From CALDCK01 sp050618055 (GTDB taxonomy: Bacteria; Myxococcota_A; UBA9160; SMWR01), in contig JBNLVK010000291.1 of assembly GCA_050618055.1 (NCBI GenBank), positions 12,851-76,850 on the forward strand: a stretch of 64,000 bases of DNA, given 5' to 3'. A model generated the notes under the pieces. The model saw nothing but the letters and a program-made list of their open reading frames with translations. It had not been told where the DNA came from and made no database searches. Every line of letters starts with the position of its first letter. The first letter of the stretch is position 1. Positions 19,956 through 27,801 of the stretch are shown here, piece by piece. The translations under genes were made by a program, and so were the position numbers.

Positions 19956-21562
19956 GCCTTGCCCAGCAGCCGGTCGTCCAGCGCGCGCAGCGCCGCCGCG
20001 ACCCGCGCGCCCAGCGCCGCGTCGTCGCCGGACCAGACGCCGTAGACCTGCCGGTCGGGACGCACCAGCACGACCCGCGCGTCGCCGTGGCGGGCGGCCC
20101 AGTCGGCCAGGCCGCCGTCCACGTCGCGCAGCGGGCCGTCGGGAGCGACGTGCAGCCGGACCATGCCGAGCACGTCGGCCACGCGCGTCGCCTCGGCGTC
20201 GAGCAGCGTGGCCGGGTCCACGCCCACGCCGATCAGCGCGAAGCGCTCGCCGATCTCGTCGTCCAGGGGCACGCGCTCGCCGCTGCTCCGCAGCAGCTCG
20301 GGCTGGTCGATCACGTGGCCGTGGGCGCTCTCGGGCGTGGGCTTCTCGGCCGCGTCGAACAGCCCGGGACCGGTGGCCCAGGCGGGCGCCCACTGCATGT
20401 CGCGCTGGCGCAGCGGCGGGAAGACCCGGCCCAGCAGGAAGACGGCGTCGCGCAGGAAGGCGCGCAGGCGGTTCGTGGTCTGGATGATGCCGCCGGCCCG
20501 GATCGCCTCCTTCACGATGCGGCGGGCGTGGGGGCGTCGCTCGCTGGTGTAGGTGTCGAGGACCGACGCGTCGAAGCGTCCCGCCAGCACCCCCTCGAGC
20601 TTCCAGCACAGGTTGTGGGCGTCGCGCACGCCGGCGCACAGGCCCTGGCCCAGGAAGGGCGGCGTCTGGTGGGCGGCGTCGCCCAGCAGGAGCAGGCGCC
20701 GGTCGCGGAAGGTGTCCGCCACCAGGCCGTGGAAGGTGTAGACCTTGGTGCGCACCAGCTTGCCCTGCTCCGAGGAGAGCCCCGGTTGGATGCGATCCAT
20801 GTGGGGCGCCATCATGGCGCGCGCCGTCGCCTCGTCCTCCAGGTGCGCCGGATCGTCGCCGGGCCGCAGCATGAACTCCCAGCGGATGTGGGTGCCCTCG
20901 CAGGGCACCAGCGTGGTGGGCCGCACCGGATCGCAGATCTGCACGGCGGTGCGCTCGATGGGCGTGCCCTCCTCGAGGATCAGGTCGCAGACCAGCCAGG
21001 GCTCGTCGCACTGGAGGTCCTCGAGGCGGAAGGCGCCGCACTCGCGCACCCGGCTGCTGGCGCCGTCGGCGCCCAGCACGTAGCGCGCCCGGACCGTCTC
21101 CTCCGCGCCGCCGCCTGCTGCGCTGGGCGCCACCCGCAGCGTCACGCCGTCGTCGTCCTGTGCCAGGTCGCGCAGCTCCCAGCCGAGCCGCACCTCCACC
21201 GACGGGAAGCGGGCGACGCCGGCGCGCAGGTGGCGCTCGAGCAGCGGCTGGTTGAAGAAGTTGCCGATCGGCCAGCCGTGGCGCCGGGGCTCCTTCGTCA
21301 CGTCGATCGACAGCAGGGTCCAGCCGCGGCCGTTCACGAAGCCCAGCCGCTCGGCCGTGCCGGACACCTGGCGGATCTCGTCCGACATGCCCAGCGCCTG
21401 GAAGATGCGCATCACCTCGCCGTCGAAGTGGACGGCGCGGGGGATGTCGTAGATGTCCTCGCTCTTGTCGATCACCAGCGTGCGCACGCCGCGCTGGCCC
21501 AGCAGGTTGGCCGCGACCGCGCCCGAGGGTCCGTATCCACAGATGACGACGTCGACGTCCAC
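19952..21562 (-). CDS. FAD-dependent aromatic monooxygenase (MhpA/PheA/TetX fold)
   Basis: A 536-residue group A flavoprotein hydroxylase. It has the FAD-binding VVICGYGPSGAVAANLL, the DG motif in YVLGADGASSRVRE, and the second FAD motif GDAAHQTPPFLGQGLCAGVRD followed by NLCWKL, closest in style to 3-(3-hydroxyphenyl)propionate hydroxylase. A C-terminal thioredoxin-like domain of about 130 residues is present, as in that group, without a visible CxxC. Predicted reaction: NAD(P)H-dependent hydroxylation of a phenolic or similar ring, upstream of the FAH-type hydrolase in the same operon. Confidence 0.88.
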   Translation of the reverse strand: MDVDVVICGYGPSGAVAANLLGQRGVRTLVIDKSEDIYDIPRAVHFDGEVMRIFQALGMSDEIRQVSGTAERLGFVNGRGWTLLSIDVTKEPRRHGWPIGNFFNQPLLERHLRAGVARFPSVEVRLGWELRDLAQDDDGVTLRVAPSAAGGGAEETVRARYVLGADGASSRVRECGAFRLEDLQCDEPWLVCDLILEEGTPIERTAVQICDPVRPTTLVPCEGTHIRWEFMLRPGDDPAHLEDEATARAMMAPHMDRIQPGLSSEQGKLVRTKVYTFHGLVADTFRDRRLLLLGDAAHQTPPFLGQGLCAGVRDAHNLCWKLEGVLAGRFDASVLDTYTSERRPHARRIVKEAIRAGGIIQTTNRLRAFLRDAVFLLGRVFPPLRQRDMQWAPAWATGPGLFDAAEKPTPESAHGHVIDQPELLRSSGERVPLDDEIGERFALIGVGVDPATLLDAEATRVADVLGMVRLHVAPDGPLRDVDGGLADWAARHGDARVVLVRPDRQVYGVWSGDDAALGARVAAALRALDDRLLGKA

Positions 21563-21572
21563 GTTGCGCCCC

Positions 21573-22352
21573 CTAGATCAGGCCCGCGTAGGACCCGCCG
21601 TCGAGCTGGAGGTTCTGTCCCGAGATGTATCCGGCCTGGGCGCTGCACAGGAAGGCGCAGGCGTCGCCGAACTCTTCGGGCCGGCCCAGCCGCCCCGCGC
21701 TGATCGACGCCTTCATCTCGTCGTAGGCCTGCTCGAGCGACACGCCGCCCGCCTTGGCGCGCATCTCGGCCATGAAGCGCTGGCGGTCGGTGTCGATGCG
21801 CTCGGGCAGCAGGTTGTTGACGGTGACGCCGTGGGCGGCCACCTGGCGCGACAGCGCCTTCGACACCGAGGTGAGACCGGCGCGGGCGCCGGTGGAGAGA
21901 CCCATGGGCAGCAGCGGCGTCTTCACCATGGCGGAGGTGACGTTCACGATGCGACCGAAGCCGCGCGCGCACATGCCGTCGACCACCGCCCGGATCATCA
22001 GCACGGGCGCCAGCAGGTTGGCCTCCAGGGCGCCCAGCCAGGCCTCCCGGTCCCAGTCCTGGAAGCGCCCCGGCGGCGGTCCGCCGTTGTTGTTCACCAG
22101 GATGTCGGGCTCGGGGCAGGCGGCGAGCAGTGCCTCGCGGGTGGCGTCGTCGGCGACGTCGCCGGCCACCGTCGCCACCTCGACGCCGTGGCTCTCGCGG
22201 ATCTCCCGGGCGGTCTCCTCCAGGGCCTCCGCACCGCGGGCGTTCAGCGTGACGTGGACGCCCTCGCGGGCCAGCGACGCGGCGCAGGCGCGTCCCAGCC
22301 CCCGGCTCGAGGCGCACACGATCGCCCGTCGTCCCGCGATGCCCAGATCCAT
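21573..22352 (-). CDS. Short-chain dehydrogenase/reductase lacking the catalytic Tyr
   Basis: A 259-residue SDR with nucleotide site AIVCASSRGLGRACA, ILVNNNGG (NNAG-like), and IVNVTSAMVKTPLLPMGLST. The canonical YxxxK is replaced by TSVSK, with no tyrosine four residues before the lysine. The C-terminus GYISGQNLQLDGG is normal. This resembles an SDR subgroup annotated as 3-oxoacyl-ACP reductase-like in which Tyr is absent, so activity may be unusual. It is the first gene of the operon, with a 10-nt gap to the monooxygenase. The start follows from the nucleotide strand and the overlapping promoter/operator. Confidence 0.85.
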   Translation of the reverse strand: MDLGIAGRRAIVCASSRGLGRACAASLAREGVHVTLNARGAEALEETAREIRESHGVEVATVAGDVADDATREALLAACPEPDILVNNNGGPPPGRFQDWDREAWLGALEANLLAPVLMIRAVVDGMCARGFGRIVNVTSAMVKTPLLPMGLSTGARAGLTSVSKALSRQVAAHGVTVNNLLPERIDTDRQRFMAEMRAKAGGVSLEQAYDEMKASISAGRLGRPEEFGDACAFLCSAQAGYISGQNLQLDGGSYAGLI

Positions 22353-22354
22353 GA

Positions 22355-22392
22355 TTGTTCGATCGTATAGCAGGCATTGTTCGATCGAACAA
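22355..22392 (-). promoter_or_regulatory. Promoter with tandem operator sites before the SDR operon
   Basis: Minus-strand -35 TTGTTC (22392-22387), 17-bp spacer and -10 TATACG (22369-22364). TTGTTCGATCG occurs twice, at 22355 and 22377, exactly 22 bp apart; the distal copy extends to the perfect 16-bp palindrome TTGTTCGATCGAACAA (22377-22392). One site covers the -35, the other lies between -10 and the ATG at 22352. The expected transcript leader is only a few bases. Confidence 0.6.
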
Positions 22393-22485
22393 GGCCCCGG
22401 CGAAGCCATCCGGTCCGCGGCCACGGGCCGCGGGTGCACCCCTCCCGCGGATCCAGGCCCGGGGTCGGCGCTGGGCGGGGGCCGG

Positions 22486-23112
22486 CTAGCGCTGGCGGCG
22501 GATGGCGCTGCGCGTGACGAGCAGGCCGATGCCGAAGACCAGGGCGGCGCTCGGCTCGGGGATCGCGGCGACGGCGGAGTCGAAGCGGACGCCCACCTTG
22601 TCGATCGCGTTGTTCAGGATGTCGTCCAGGCCCTTGATGTCGCCGACGTCCACGTTGCCCACGTTCAGGCTGTAGATGGTGGCCGTGGTGGGCACGCTCG
22701 AGAGCTGGAGGAAGAACGACTCCGACGAGGGGCCGAAGTTGTCGACGAACAGGGCGGCGGCGGTGCCGGTGCCGGGAATGGCCAGGCCGCGCACCACGTT
22801 GCTCGGGTTCAGCAGGCCGCCGACGGTGTCGCCGGAGTCGATGATCGAGGTGCCGTCGAAGACGATGGCCGCGATCGCCGCCGAGGGCATGGCTCCCATG
22901 AAGCCGGTTCCGCCTCCGCCGTGGACCGTGAAGTCGAGGATGTTGTCGGAGGTGTCGCCGCCGTCGAAGGCCAGCGTGAAGTCGTTGCCCTGGCCGAGCA
23001 CGGTCGAGAGCGTGACGCTGCCCGGGTTCATGCCGATGGGAGCGGCGCCGGCGGCGCCCGCAAACCCCAGCGCAAGGAGGGTGGTGAAAACAACCAGGAT
23101 CCGCTGCTGCAT
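22486..23112 (-). CDS. PEP-CTERM-sorted secreted protein
   Basis: A 208-residue protein with a cleavable N-terminal signal (ILVVFTTLLALGFAGAAGA, ending AAPIG) and a C-terminal PEP-CTERM tail: IPEPSAALVFGIGLLV then a basic RSAIRRQR end. Such tails are recognised by exosortases and link proteins to the outer surface and exopolysaccharide. The central region is serine- and glycine-rich with no recognised domain. An AGGGGAG ribosome site precedes the ATG. It lies behind the polyphosphate operon but is separated by a hairpin and a 188-bp gap, so it is probably transcribed separately. Confidence 0.88.
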   Translation of the reverse strand: MQQRILVVFTTLLALGFAGAAGAAPIGMNPGSVTLSTVLGQGNDFTLAFDGGDTSDNILDFTVHGGGGTGFMGAMPSAAIAAIVFDGTSIIDSGDTVGGLLNPSNVVRGLAIPGTGTAAALFVDNFGPSSESFFLQLSSVPTTATIYSLNVGNVDVGDIKGLDDILNNAIDKVGVRFDSAVAAIPEPSAALVFGIGLLVTRSAIRRQR

Positions 23113-23225
23113 GAACTACTCCCCTGAACTCGGTGATCGCATCTTATCAGTGCCGCTCGGGACGGTACAGGTGTCTGTTACGTTTCTCCCTCGGGGGGCG
23201 AGGCCCCGATCGCCTGCTGGAACTC

Positions 23226-23251
23226 CGGGCACCTGGCCCGATACCTGCTCG
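23226..23251 (-). repeat. Dispersed intergenic element, copy A
   Basis: A perfect hairpin CGGGC-ACCTG-GCCCG plus GATACCTGCTCG. It matches copy B at 18390-18420 in the hairpin and the ACCTGC tail, and lies about 115 nt before the start of the PEP-CTERM gene in the same relative orientation. Confidence 0.4.
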
Positions 23252-23271
23252 GAAGGTGCGGCTCCGGTCGT

Positions 23272-23289
23272 CTGGGAAAACATTCCCAG
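23272..23289. terminator. Hairpin after the polyphosphate operon
   Basis: CTGGGAA-AACA-TTCCCAG is a perfect 7-bp stem, 11 nt after the end of the Ppx gene in transcription direction. There is no real U-tract (only a T-run in the loop), so an intrinsic terminator is plausible but unproven. Confidence 0.45.
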
Positions 23290-23300
23290 GAGCTTCCGGA

Positions 23301-24743
23301 TCAGCGGAAGCCGCGCTCCAGGGCGTCGAGCAGCAGGCCCTCGCGCAGTCCCCAGTCGCAGACCGTGAAGGCGTCCAGGCCCAGGGTGTCCGCCAGCGTG
23401 GTCAGCACGATCGCACCGGTCGCGACCAGGTCGGCGCGGCGCTTGCGCATGCCGCGCATGGCCAGGCGCTCTTCGTGGGAGGAGGCGATCAGCAGCTCCT
23501 CCAGCTCGCGCAGCTCGCCGAGCGGCAGGTGCGGGGCCGGCTCCGCCGATCGCTCGCGGCGCGCGCGCCGCTCCTGCGCGACCCGGGCCAGCGCGCGAAC
23601 GGTCCCGCCGGCGGCGACGGCGCGCACCGGATCGTGGCCGCGCAGCGTCTTCCGGTGCCGCGCCAGCTTCTTCTGCACGTGCTCCCGGACGGCGTCCGCC
23701 TCCTCCCGCGTCATCGGATCGTGGTGGACGTGGGCCGCGTGCAGCCGCACGGCGCCCAGCGGGAGGCTCGCCTCGAAGTCGATGGCGCGGCCGCTGCCGA
23801 CGGCCAGCTCGAGGCTTCCGCCGCCCAGGTCGAGGCCCAGCACCGGCGCGTCGGACAGGTTCAGCCGGCGGCGGAAGGCGCGGAAGATGAGCCGGGCCTC
23901 CTCCTTGCCGGAGAGGATGCGGATCGGCTCGCCGAGGGCCTTGCCCAGGCTGTCGGCGATCTTGCGGCCGTTTCCGGCCTCGCGCAGCGCCGCCGTCGCC
24001 ACCGGCAGCAGGTGCTCCACCTTCTCGCGCAGCGCCAGGTCGGACAGCTCCCGCGCGGTCTCCACCGCGATCCTGGCCACGTCCTTCGGAATGCGACCGC
24101 CGTTGGCGATCACCGCGCCGAGCCGCAGCATCATCTTCTCGCGGATCACCGGCGTGATCGCGCCGTCGCGGCGCACGTCGGCGATCAGCAGGTTGAACGA
24201 CGTGCTGCCCAGGTCGAGGGCGGCGGCGCGCACCGTGTGCCGGTCGTCCGGCTTCTCTTCGCCGCGCGGCTTGCGTCGGCCGCCGGGCTCGACGTACTGG
24301 GCGCGGGTCGGCGTGTAGCCGCGCCCCTCGATGACCCAGTAGGCGCCCTTGCGGCAGCAGGTGACGCCCTCGGTGCCGGGCGCGCGCAGCTCGAGCACCG
24401 CGAGCAGCGCCTCGATCACGTCGGCGTGGGTGCTGAAGGCGACCGGACCCTCGTCGACGGTGGGCAGCAGCTCGAGCACGCGCGCCGCCGACTCGCCCTG
24501 GGCCAGCCGTTCGTCGACCTCCAGCGGGATCGCGTGGCGGACCGCCAGCGGCTCGAGGGTCTGCTGGCAACGCAGCGCGGGCGCCGAGAGCAGGCGCGTC
24601 GGCGGATCGTCGGCCAGCGCGTCCGCCAGCCGCAGCGACTCCTCGACGCCGCGGTCCGACAGCGGCCGCAGCTCGTCGTGACCGGACCAGTCCGATCGCG
24701 GAACCGCTCGACCGTGGCGCACCAGGTACAGCTTCAACAGCAC
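23301..24743 (-). CDS. SixA-type histidine phosphatase fused to Ppx/GppA phosphatase
   Basis: A 480-residue two-domain protein. Residues 1-150 are a SixA-like phosphohistidine phosphatase: LYLVRHGRA with catalytic His10, an SAPALRC segment and FSTHADVI with the second histidine near 106. Residues 170-480 are a Ppx/GppA exopolyphosphatase: ALDLGSTSFNLLIADV, LSGKEEARL, LGLDLGGGSLEL and the C-terminal DWGLREGLLLD. Ppx releases phosphate from polyphosphate or pppGpp. The start is GTG 24743, or TTG 24737, which has better spacing from GGGGGAG. It lies downstream of PPK1, so synthesis and breakdown of polyphosphate are co-encoded. Confidence 0.88.
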   Translation of the reverse strand: MLLKLYLVRHGRAVPRSDWSGHDELRPLSDRGVEESLRLADALADDPPTRLLSAPALRCQQTLEPLAVRHAIPLEVDERLAQGESAARVLELLPTVDEGPVAFSTHADVIEALLAVLELRAPGTEGVTCCRKGAYWVIEGRGYTPTRAQYVEPGGRRKPRGEEKPDDRHTVRAAALDLGSTSFNLLIADVRRDGAITPVIREKMMLRLGAVIANGGRIPKDVARIAVETARELSDLALREKVEHLLPVATAALREAGNGRKIADSLGKALGEPIRILSGKEEARLIFRAFRRRLNLSDAPVLGLDLGGGSLELAVGSGRAIDFEASLPLGAVRLHAAHVHHDPMTREEADAVREHVQKKLARHRKTLRGHDPVRAVAAGGTVRALARVAQERRARRERSAEPAPHLPLGELRELEELLIASSHEERLAMRGMRKRRADLVATGAIVLTTLADTLGLDAFTVCDWGLREGLLLDALERGFR

Positions 24744-24855
24744 TCTCCCCCGCGCGCGACGTTCCTTCGCGACGCAGCGAAGTCGACGAGACGATGCCTT
24801 GTTGGGGAGGATCGCGACGGGAGGTGTCGCGGTGGGAAACGTATCACAGGCGCGC

Positions 24856-26934
24856 TCAGTCCGATCGGCTTCTCGCCACGGCGCGCTTCTGGAGCTCGAC
24901 CTGGCAGTCGAGTCCGGCGGTCACCGGAACCTTCCGCCACGCGTGGTCCTCGAGCTCCCAGGCCAGTGCGTCGTCGGCCAGCAGCAGGTCGAAGATCTCC
25001 TCGAGCCGGGCCTTCAGCTCCGGCGCCTCGACCGGCGTCACCACCTCGACGCGCCGGTCCAGGTTGCGCGGCATCAGGTCGGCCGATCCCAGGAAGTAGC
25101 GGCGCCCGCGCTTGGCGCTGCCGAAGCGGAACAGGCGCGAGTGCTCCAGGTAGCGCCCCACGACCGAGCGCACGCGGATGTTCTCCGACAGCCCCGGCAC
25201 GCCCGCCCGCAGGCAGCAGATGCTGCGCACGATCAGGTCGATCTTCACGCCGGCGGACGAGGCCTCGTAGAGCGCGTCGATCAGCGCCGGGTCCGACAGG
25301 TTGTTCACCTTGATGACGATGCGGCCGTCGCGCACCGCCATCTCCTGGCGGATCAGCTCGATCAGGCCGCTGCGCAGCGAGTCCGGGGCGCGCAGGATGC
25401 GGCGGAACTTGGGCTCCAGGCTGTAGCCGGTGAGCTGGTTGAACAGCTCGGTCAGGTCGGCCGCCAGGTCCGGATCGGCGGAGAGGATGCCAACGTCCTC
25501 GTACAGGCGCGCGGTCACCGGGTGGTAGTTGCCCGTGCCGACGTGGCAGTAGCCGCGGATCTGGTCGTCCTCGCGGCGCACCACCAGCATGACCTTGCCG
25601 TGGGTCTTCAGGCCCACCAGCCCGTACACGACGTGCACGCCCGCCTGCTCGAGGGTGCGCGCCCACTCGATGTTCGCCTCCTCGTCGAAGCGCGCCTGCA
25701 GCTCCACCAGCGTCACCACCTGCTTGCCGTTCTGGGCGGCGCGCATCAGCGTGCGTCCGATCGGGTTCTCGGCGCCCGACGAGGTCCGGTACAGCGTGTG
25801 CTTGATGGCGAGCACGTCCGGGTCGGCGGCGGCGTGGGCCAGGAAGGCCTCGACCGAGCTGTCGAAGGAGTCGTAGGGGTGGTGCACCAGCACGTCGCCC
25901 TGCCGCAGCCGCTCGAACACGTCGAAGGGCTCCTCGCCCGGCGCGGAGAGCGTGGCCACCGGACGCGACGCCCAGCTCTCGGCCTTCAGGTCCGGCCGCT
26001 CCACGCGGTACAGCTCCCACAGCGAGCCCAGGTCGAGCAGGGTGTGGCGGACGTAGAAGTCGTTCTCGTCGAGCTCCAGCTCCTCGAGCAGCAGGTCGCG
26101 CACCTCGGCCGACATCGACTTGTCCGCCTCGACCCGGACCGCGTCGGACAGGCGGCGTCGCCGCTTCACGCCCGACTCGACCGCCAGCAGCAGGTTCTCG
26201 GCGTCGTCGCTCTCGATGTCCAGGTCCGCGTCGCGGGTCACCCGGAACGGGCAGTGCGACACGATCTCCATGCCGGGGAACAGCTGGTCCAGGTGGGCGG
26301 CGATCAGCTGCTCGATGGGCACGATCTGGTCGCCGTCGGGCAGCGGGATGAAGCGTCCCAGCAGCGGCGGCACCTTGATGCGCGCGAAGCGCACCGTCCC
26401 CGTCTTCGGGTTGCGCACCAGCGCCGCCAGGTTGAACGAGAGGTTCGACACGTAGGGGAACGGGTGGGCCGGATCCACCGCCAGCGGCGTCAGCACCGGG
26501 AAGATCCGCTTGTCGAAGAAGGCGGCCAGGTGCTTTCGATCGCGCTTGCCGATGCGCTCCCAGTCGCAGATCTCCAGTCCGGCGGCCGCCAGCGCCGGCC
26601 GCAGCTCCTTCTTGAAGATCTGCTGCTCGACCTCCGCGAGCTCGACCACCCGCTCGCGGATCGCGTCGAGCTGCTGCTCGGGCGTCATGCCGTCGGCGGG
26701 CGTCGCGGTCACCCCCGACTCCAGCTCGGCCTGGAGCAGCGCCACCCGCACCTGGAAGAACTCGTCCAGGTTCTGGCTGAAGATCGCCAGGAACTTCACC
26801 CGCTCGAGCAGGGGCAGGGCCGGGTCCTCGGCCATGGCCAGCACGCGCCGGTCGAACTCGAGCCAGGAGAGCTCGCGGTTCAGGTAGCGGCTCGATCGGA
26901 CCTCGGGGGAGTAGGAGGTCACGGGGGTCGACAT
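24856..26934 (-). CDS. ppk1: Polyphosphate kinase (PPK1)
   Basis: A roughly 692-residue PPK1 with all four domains: N-domain SRYLNRELSWLEFDRRVLA, head domain, and two catalytic C-domains of phospholipase-D-like fold. The autophosphorylated histidine is in GLKTHGKVMLVVRR, and the second conserved run is YFLGSADLMPRNLDRRVEV. It makes polyphosphate from ATP reversibly. I prefer ATG 26934: a TAGACT hexamer (26950-26945) would put the transcript start 3-4 nt before it. An in-frame ATG at 26955 would add seven residues. The neighbours are Ppx and CYTH/CHAD genes. Confidence 0.95.
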   Translation of the reverse strand: MSTPVTSYSPEVRSSRYLNRELSWLEFDRRVLAMAEDPALPLLERVKFLAIFSQNLDEFFQVRVALLQAELESGVTATPADGMTPEQQLDAIRERVVELAEVEQQIFKKELRPALAAAGLEICDWERIGKRDRKHLAAFFDKRIFPVLTPLAVDPAHPFPYVSNLSFNLAALVRNPKTGTVRFARIKVPPLLGRFIPLPDGDQIVPIEQLIAAHLDQLFPGMEIVSHCPFRVTRDADLDIESDDAENLLLAVESGVKRRRRLSDAVRVEADKSMSAEVRDLLLEELELDENDFYVRHTLLDLGSLWELYRVERPDLKAESWASRPVATLSAPGEEPFDVFERLRQGDVLVHHPYDSFDSSVEAFLAHAAADPDVLAIKHTLYRTSSGAENPIGRTLMRAAQNGKQVVTLVELQARFDEEANIEWARTLEQAGVHVVYGLVGLKTHGKVMLVVRREDDQIRGYCHVGTGNYHPVTARLYEDVGILSADPDLAADLTELFNQLTGYSLEPKFRRILRAPDSLRSGLIELIRQEMAVRDGRIVIKVNNLSDPALIDALYEASSAGVKIDLIVRSICCLRAGVPGLSENIRVRSVVGRYLEHSRLFRFGSAKRGRRYFLGSADLMPRNLDRRVEVVTPVEAPELKARLEEIFDLLLADDALAWELEDHAWRKVPVTAGLDCQVELQKRAVARSRSD

Positions 26935-26944
26935 GCGATGCACC

Positions 26945-26950
26945 AGTCTA
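26945..26950 (-). promoter_or_regulatory. Candidate -10 of ppk1
   Basis: TAGACT on the minus strand, 10 nt before the preferred ATG at 26934. No convincing -35 or PhoB box is visible. Confidence 0.35.
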
Positions 26951-27033
26951 TCCATGCGGCTCCCGGACGACGGAGAAGCTGTCCCGAAAGCAGCGTGACG
27001 ATTCCATGAAACGTCTGCACCCCCCAGCCGGAC

Positions 27034-27780
27034 TCAAGGGGCGGAGTGCCGCTTCTTCCAGAACGCGCGCCGCTTCCGGACCGTCCGCCAGCGACGGGCC
27101 AGGCGCTCGAGCTCGCTGTCGGCGCCCCGCGAGATCCAGCCCTCGACGAAGCCGGCCGCGCGCAGCATGTCCGGCGTGGCCTCCGCTCCCAGGCGCTCGA
27201 GGATCCGGCCCAGCATGGCGTGGGCCGCGGCGGCGTCGTTCAGGTGGCCGAGCGTGTCCTGGAGCCGGGTCACGCCGCGCACGAAGCGTCGCGACCTCGT
27301 GCCCGGGAACAGCGAGCGCAGGAACTCGGAGGCGAAGCGCAGCTTCTTCGCCTCGATGCGCACCGCGTGCAGCTCGGGGACGCTGCGCTCGGGCAGTCCG
27401 CGACCGCGGCGCAGCAGCTTGCGGTGGCGTCGCGACAGCAGATCGCGGCCCACGTCCACCGCCGGCTGGAACAGCCGCGCGCTGTCGGGCGTGGTCGGCT
27501 GCTGGCGCCACTCGCGTCCCTCGAGCCAGCCGCCGAGCCGCAGCACCAGCGCCGCGTAGCGCAGTGAGTCCAGGCAGCCGCGCACGCGGTCGTAGGCCTC
27601 GGCGCGCATCTGGGCCGCCTCGTCGTCGATGCGCTTGAGCTGCGCGTCGTCGGGGAAGCGGCGGCGCAGCAGGGCCAGGCTCTCGTCGCAGAAGACGTCC
27701 AGGTCGCGGGCGACGCCCAGCTCGTCGGCCAGCCAGCGCAGGTCCTCGCGCAGCGGGCCCGCCTGCGACGCGGGCAGCAC
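27034..27780 (-). CDS. CHAD domain, 3' part of an amber-interrupted CYTH-CHAD gene
   Basis: A 248-residue open frame giving most of a CHAD domain, a histidine-rich helical fold that binds polyphosphate: LRWLADELGVARDLDV, HAVRIEAKKLRFASEFL, LQDTLGHLNDAAAA. It is in the same reading frame as the CYTH gene just upstream and separated from it only by a TAG at 27804-27802 and seven codons. If translated separately, the first start is GTG at 27780, without a Shine-Dalgarno; reinitiation after the amber or readthrough are alternatives. Treat it as one broken or recoded gene with 27802-28638. Confidence 0.75.
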   Translation of the reverse strand: MLPASQAGPLREDLRWLADELGVARDLDVFCDESLALLRRRFPDDAQLKRIDDEAAQMRAEAYDRVRGCLDSLRYAALVLRLGGWLEGREWRQQPTTPDSARLFQPAVDVGRDLLSRRHRKLLRRGRGLPERSVPELHAVRIEAKKLRFASEFLRSLFPGTRSRRFVRGVTRLQDTLGHLNDAAAAHAMLGRILERLGAEATPDMLRAAGFVEGWISRGADSELERLARRWRTVRKRRAFWKKRHSAP

Positions 27781-27801
27781 GCCGCGGAAGACGCTCAGCG
27801 C

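Noticed and set aside
23232..23250. Sigma-54-like -24/-12 element (CTGGCCCGATACCTGC, correct GG-N10-GC spacing) near the PEP-CTERM gene
   Set aside because: It points rightward into the 3' end of the Ppx gene on the opposite strand, so it cannot drive the PEP-CTERM gene; the related copy at 18390 has one extra base and breaks the spacing.
26956..27033. PhoB box upstream of ppk1
   Set aside because: CTGTCCCGAAAG-type sequence is present but the second CTGTCAT-like half is not convincing.
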